The notes below the pieces were generated by a model. The model saw nothing but the letters and a program-made list of their open reading frames with translations, had not been told where the DNA came from and did not search any database. Below, piece by piece: positions 63,200 to 64,000 of a stretch of 64,000 nucleotides of DNA. Numbering within the stretch: the stretch's first letter is position 1; every line of letters begins with the position of its first letter. The stretch comes from Ligustrum vulgare (taxonomy: Eukaryota > Streptophyta > Magnoliopsida > Lamiales > Oleaceae), in contig OY743170.1 of the NCBI GenBank assembly GCA_963555705.1, forward strand, positions 12,253,096 through 12,317,095, read 5' to 3'. The position numbers were made by a program, and so were the translations under genes.

Positions 63200-64000
63200 T
63201 GGAATAGTCATCACCAAAATATATACAAAGTTTCCCGCAAAAAAAAAAAAGTTTATAAATTTGGAATTTTTTTGCTAAAAATTACTATATTAAATATTTT
63301 AACAATTATTATTTTACATGTATCATTAATTGCATTGGCATCCGTGCTATACTCTTTATAATATCAAAGTGTTATTTTTTCTATTTTATTATTGTTCTTT
63401 TAATAATTATTGTACAATTTTGAAATCGAAAAATATGTAATATAGGTGTCAAATTAAAAATCACAGTGAGAAGTTTATTGCAAGCTAACAAGTGAGAACA
63501 AATTGTAATTATATTGTCTGTAAAATCATATAAAAAATTAAAGGTAAAGTTTTATTTTATATTTCTTATTTTTTCCTCAATATCTAATTCATTTTAAATT
63601 GTATCATTTAAATCCTATAATATTATCTATAATTAGTTAACTAAATTCATTTTAGTTATAGATGATTAATTTATGCTCTGATTTTTTCTCATCAAATTAA
63701 AATAAATAATAACTATATAAGTTTTTAAGGAAAATCCAATTAAGTTGGGTTAATTTTACAAACTCGAGATATCTTCAATTCATTCATCATTTTCACATTA
63801 TTTTTATTTATATACTGATTCTGTTCATTTTTCTATTTTTCATTATAAATTTAAATAAATAAAATATGTAAAAATATATTACAGATTTTTACAATTAGTT
63901 CATATAATTTCTATAAACAATTGATCGATCAGTAATTTTTATTAAAATAATAAAATAACAATATGAATAAAGAAATTGTTAGTATGAAGAAAGAATAATC
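63198..64000. other. AT-rich DNA to the window end
   Basis: No gene, repeat or element boundary recognised. Confidence 0.5.

Noticed and set aside
1..64000. tRNA, rRNA or organellar DNA insertions
   Set aside because: No cloverleaf with A/B boxes, rRNA core or plastid/mitochondrial gene was recognised on either strand by eye.

Overview
The window is nuclear DNA of a flowering plant, most likely a eudicot. It is AT-rich, host genes carry short GT-AG introns, and most of the length is LTR retrotransposons and small DNA transposons of plant families (Ty1/copia, Tat- and Athila-like Ty3/gypsy, hAT, PIF/Harbinger-type MITEs, a CACTA end). No bacterial, organellar, rRNA, tRNA or CRISPR feature was found. 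The only intact host gene is a five-exon purple acid phosphatase (PAP) on the minus strand at 22397-24829, predicted at 438 aa with all five metal-binding motifs.

Layout. 1-4700: 3' end of a retroelement with a probable LTR carrying six ACGGCCGT-type palindromes, a 236-bp tandem duplication, and an AAAAAGTGAC-rich inverted and tandem repeat field. 4713-10795: decayed Copia-1 (minus), inserted beside a V-ATPase subunit d exon relic (10879-11058). 14487-19653: Copia-2 (minus), young and complete, 1312-aa polyprotein. 19.8-22.4 kb: a degraded tandem copy of the PAP 3' end, then the PAP gene with a Tourist-like MITE in intron 3. 25-35.5 kb: a fold-back MITE, a 1.2-kb Harbinger-like element full of tandem repeats, two hAT-like elements and unrecognised gene relics. 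35630-47177: a Tat-type gag-only element with a 30-bp tandem array, split by a 7.4-kb Athila-type derivative (37713-45094, minus). 48323-51511: Copia-3 (minus), a short gag-RT derivative inside an unrecognised host gene relic. 53206-61852: Copia-4 (plus), whose 3' LTR holds a 2.1-kb gypsy-like solo LTR (59573-61688) rich in higher-order tandem repeats. Copia-4 lies between two fragments of an O-fucosyltransferase pseudogene, and an F-box fragment abuts one of them. 62.3-64 kb: AT-rich DNA with an (AT)n microsatellite.

How it fits together. Eight insertions can be bounded by matching or near-matching target-site duplications (TSDs): Copia-1 ATGTA, Copia-2 AGTAA, Tat-type GTTAA, Athila-type CCTCC, Copia-3 GAAAC, Copia-4 CTCCC, solo LTR GAGAG, plus the MITE/hAT set. 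Nesting and LTR similarity give a relative order. Copia-2, Copia-3 and the Athila-type element look youngest. Four of the six multi-kb LTR elements are internally deleted derivatives; Copia-1, Copia-3 and the Athila-type element all lack integrase catalytic sequence. Their young LTRs imply recent mobilisation by machinery supplied in trans. All coordinates and similarities were read by eye; no database search was possible.
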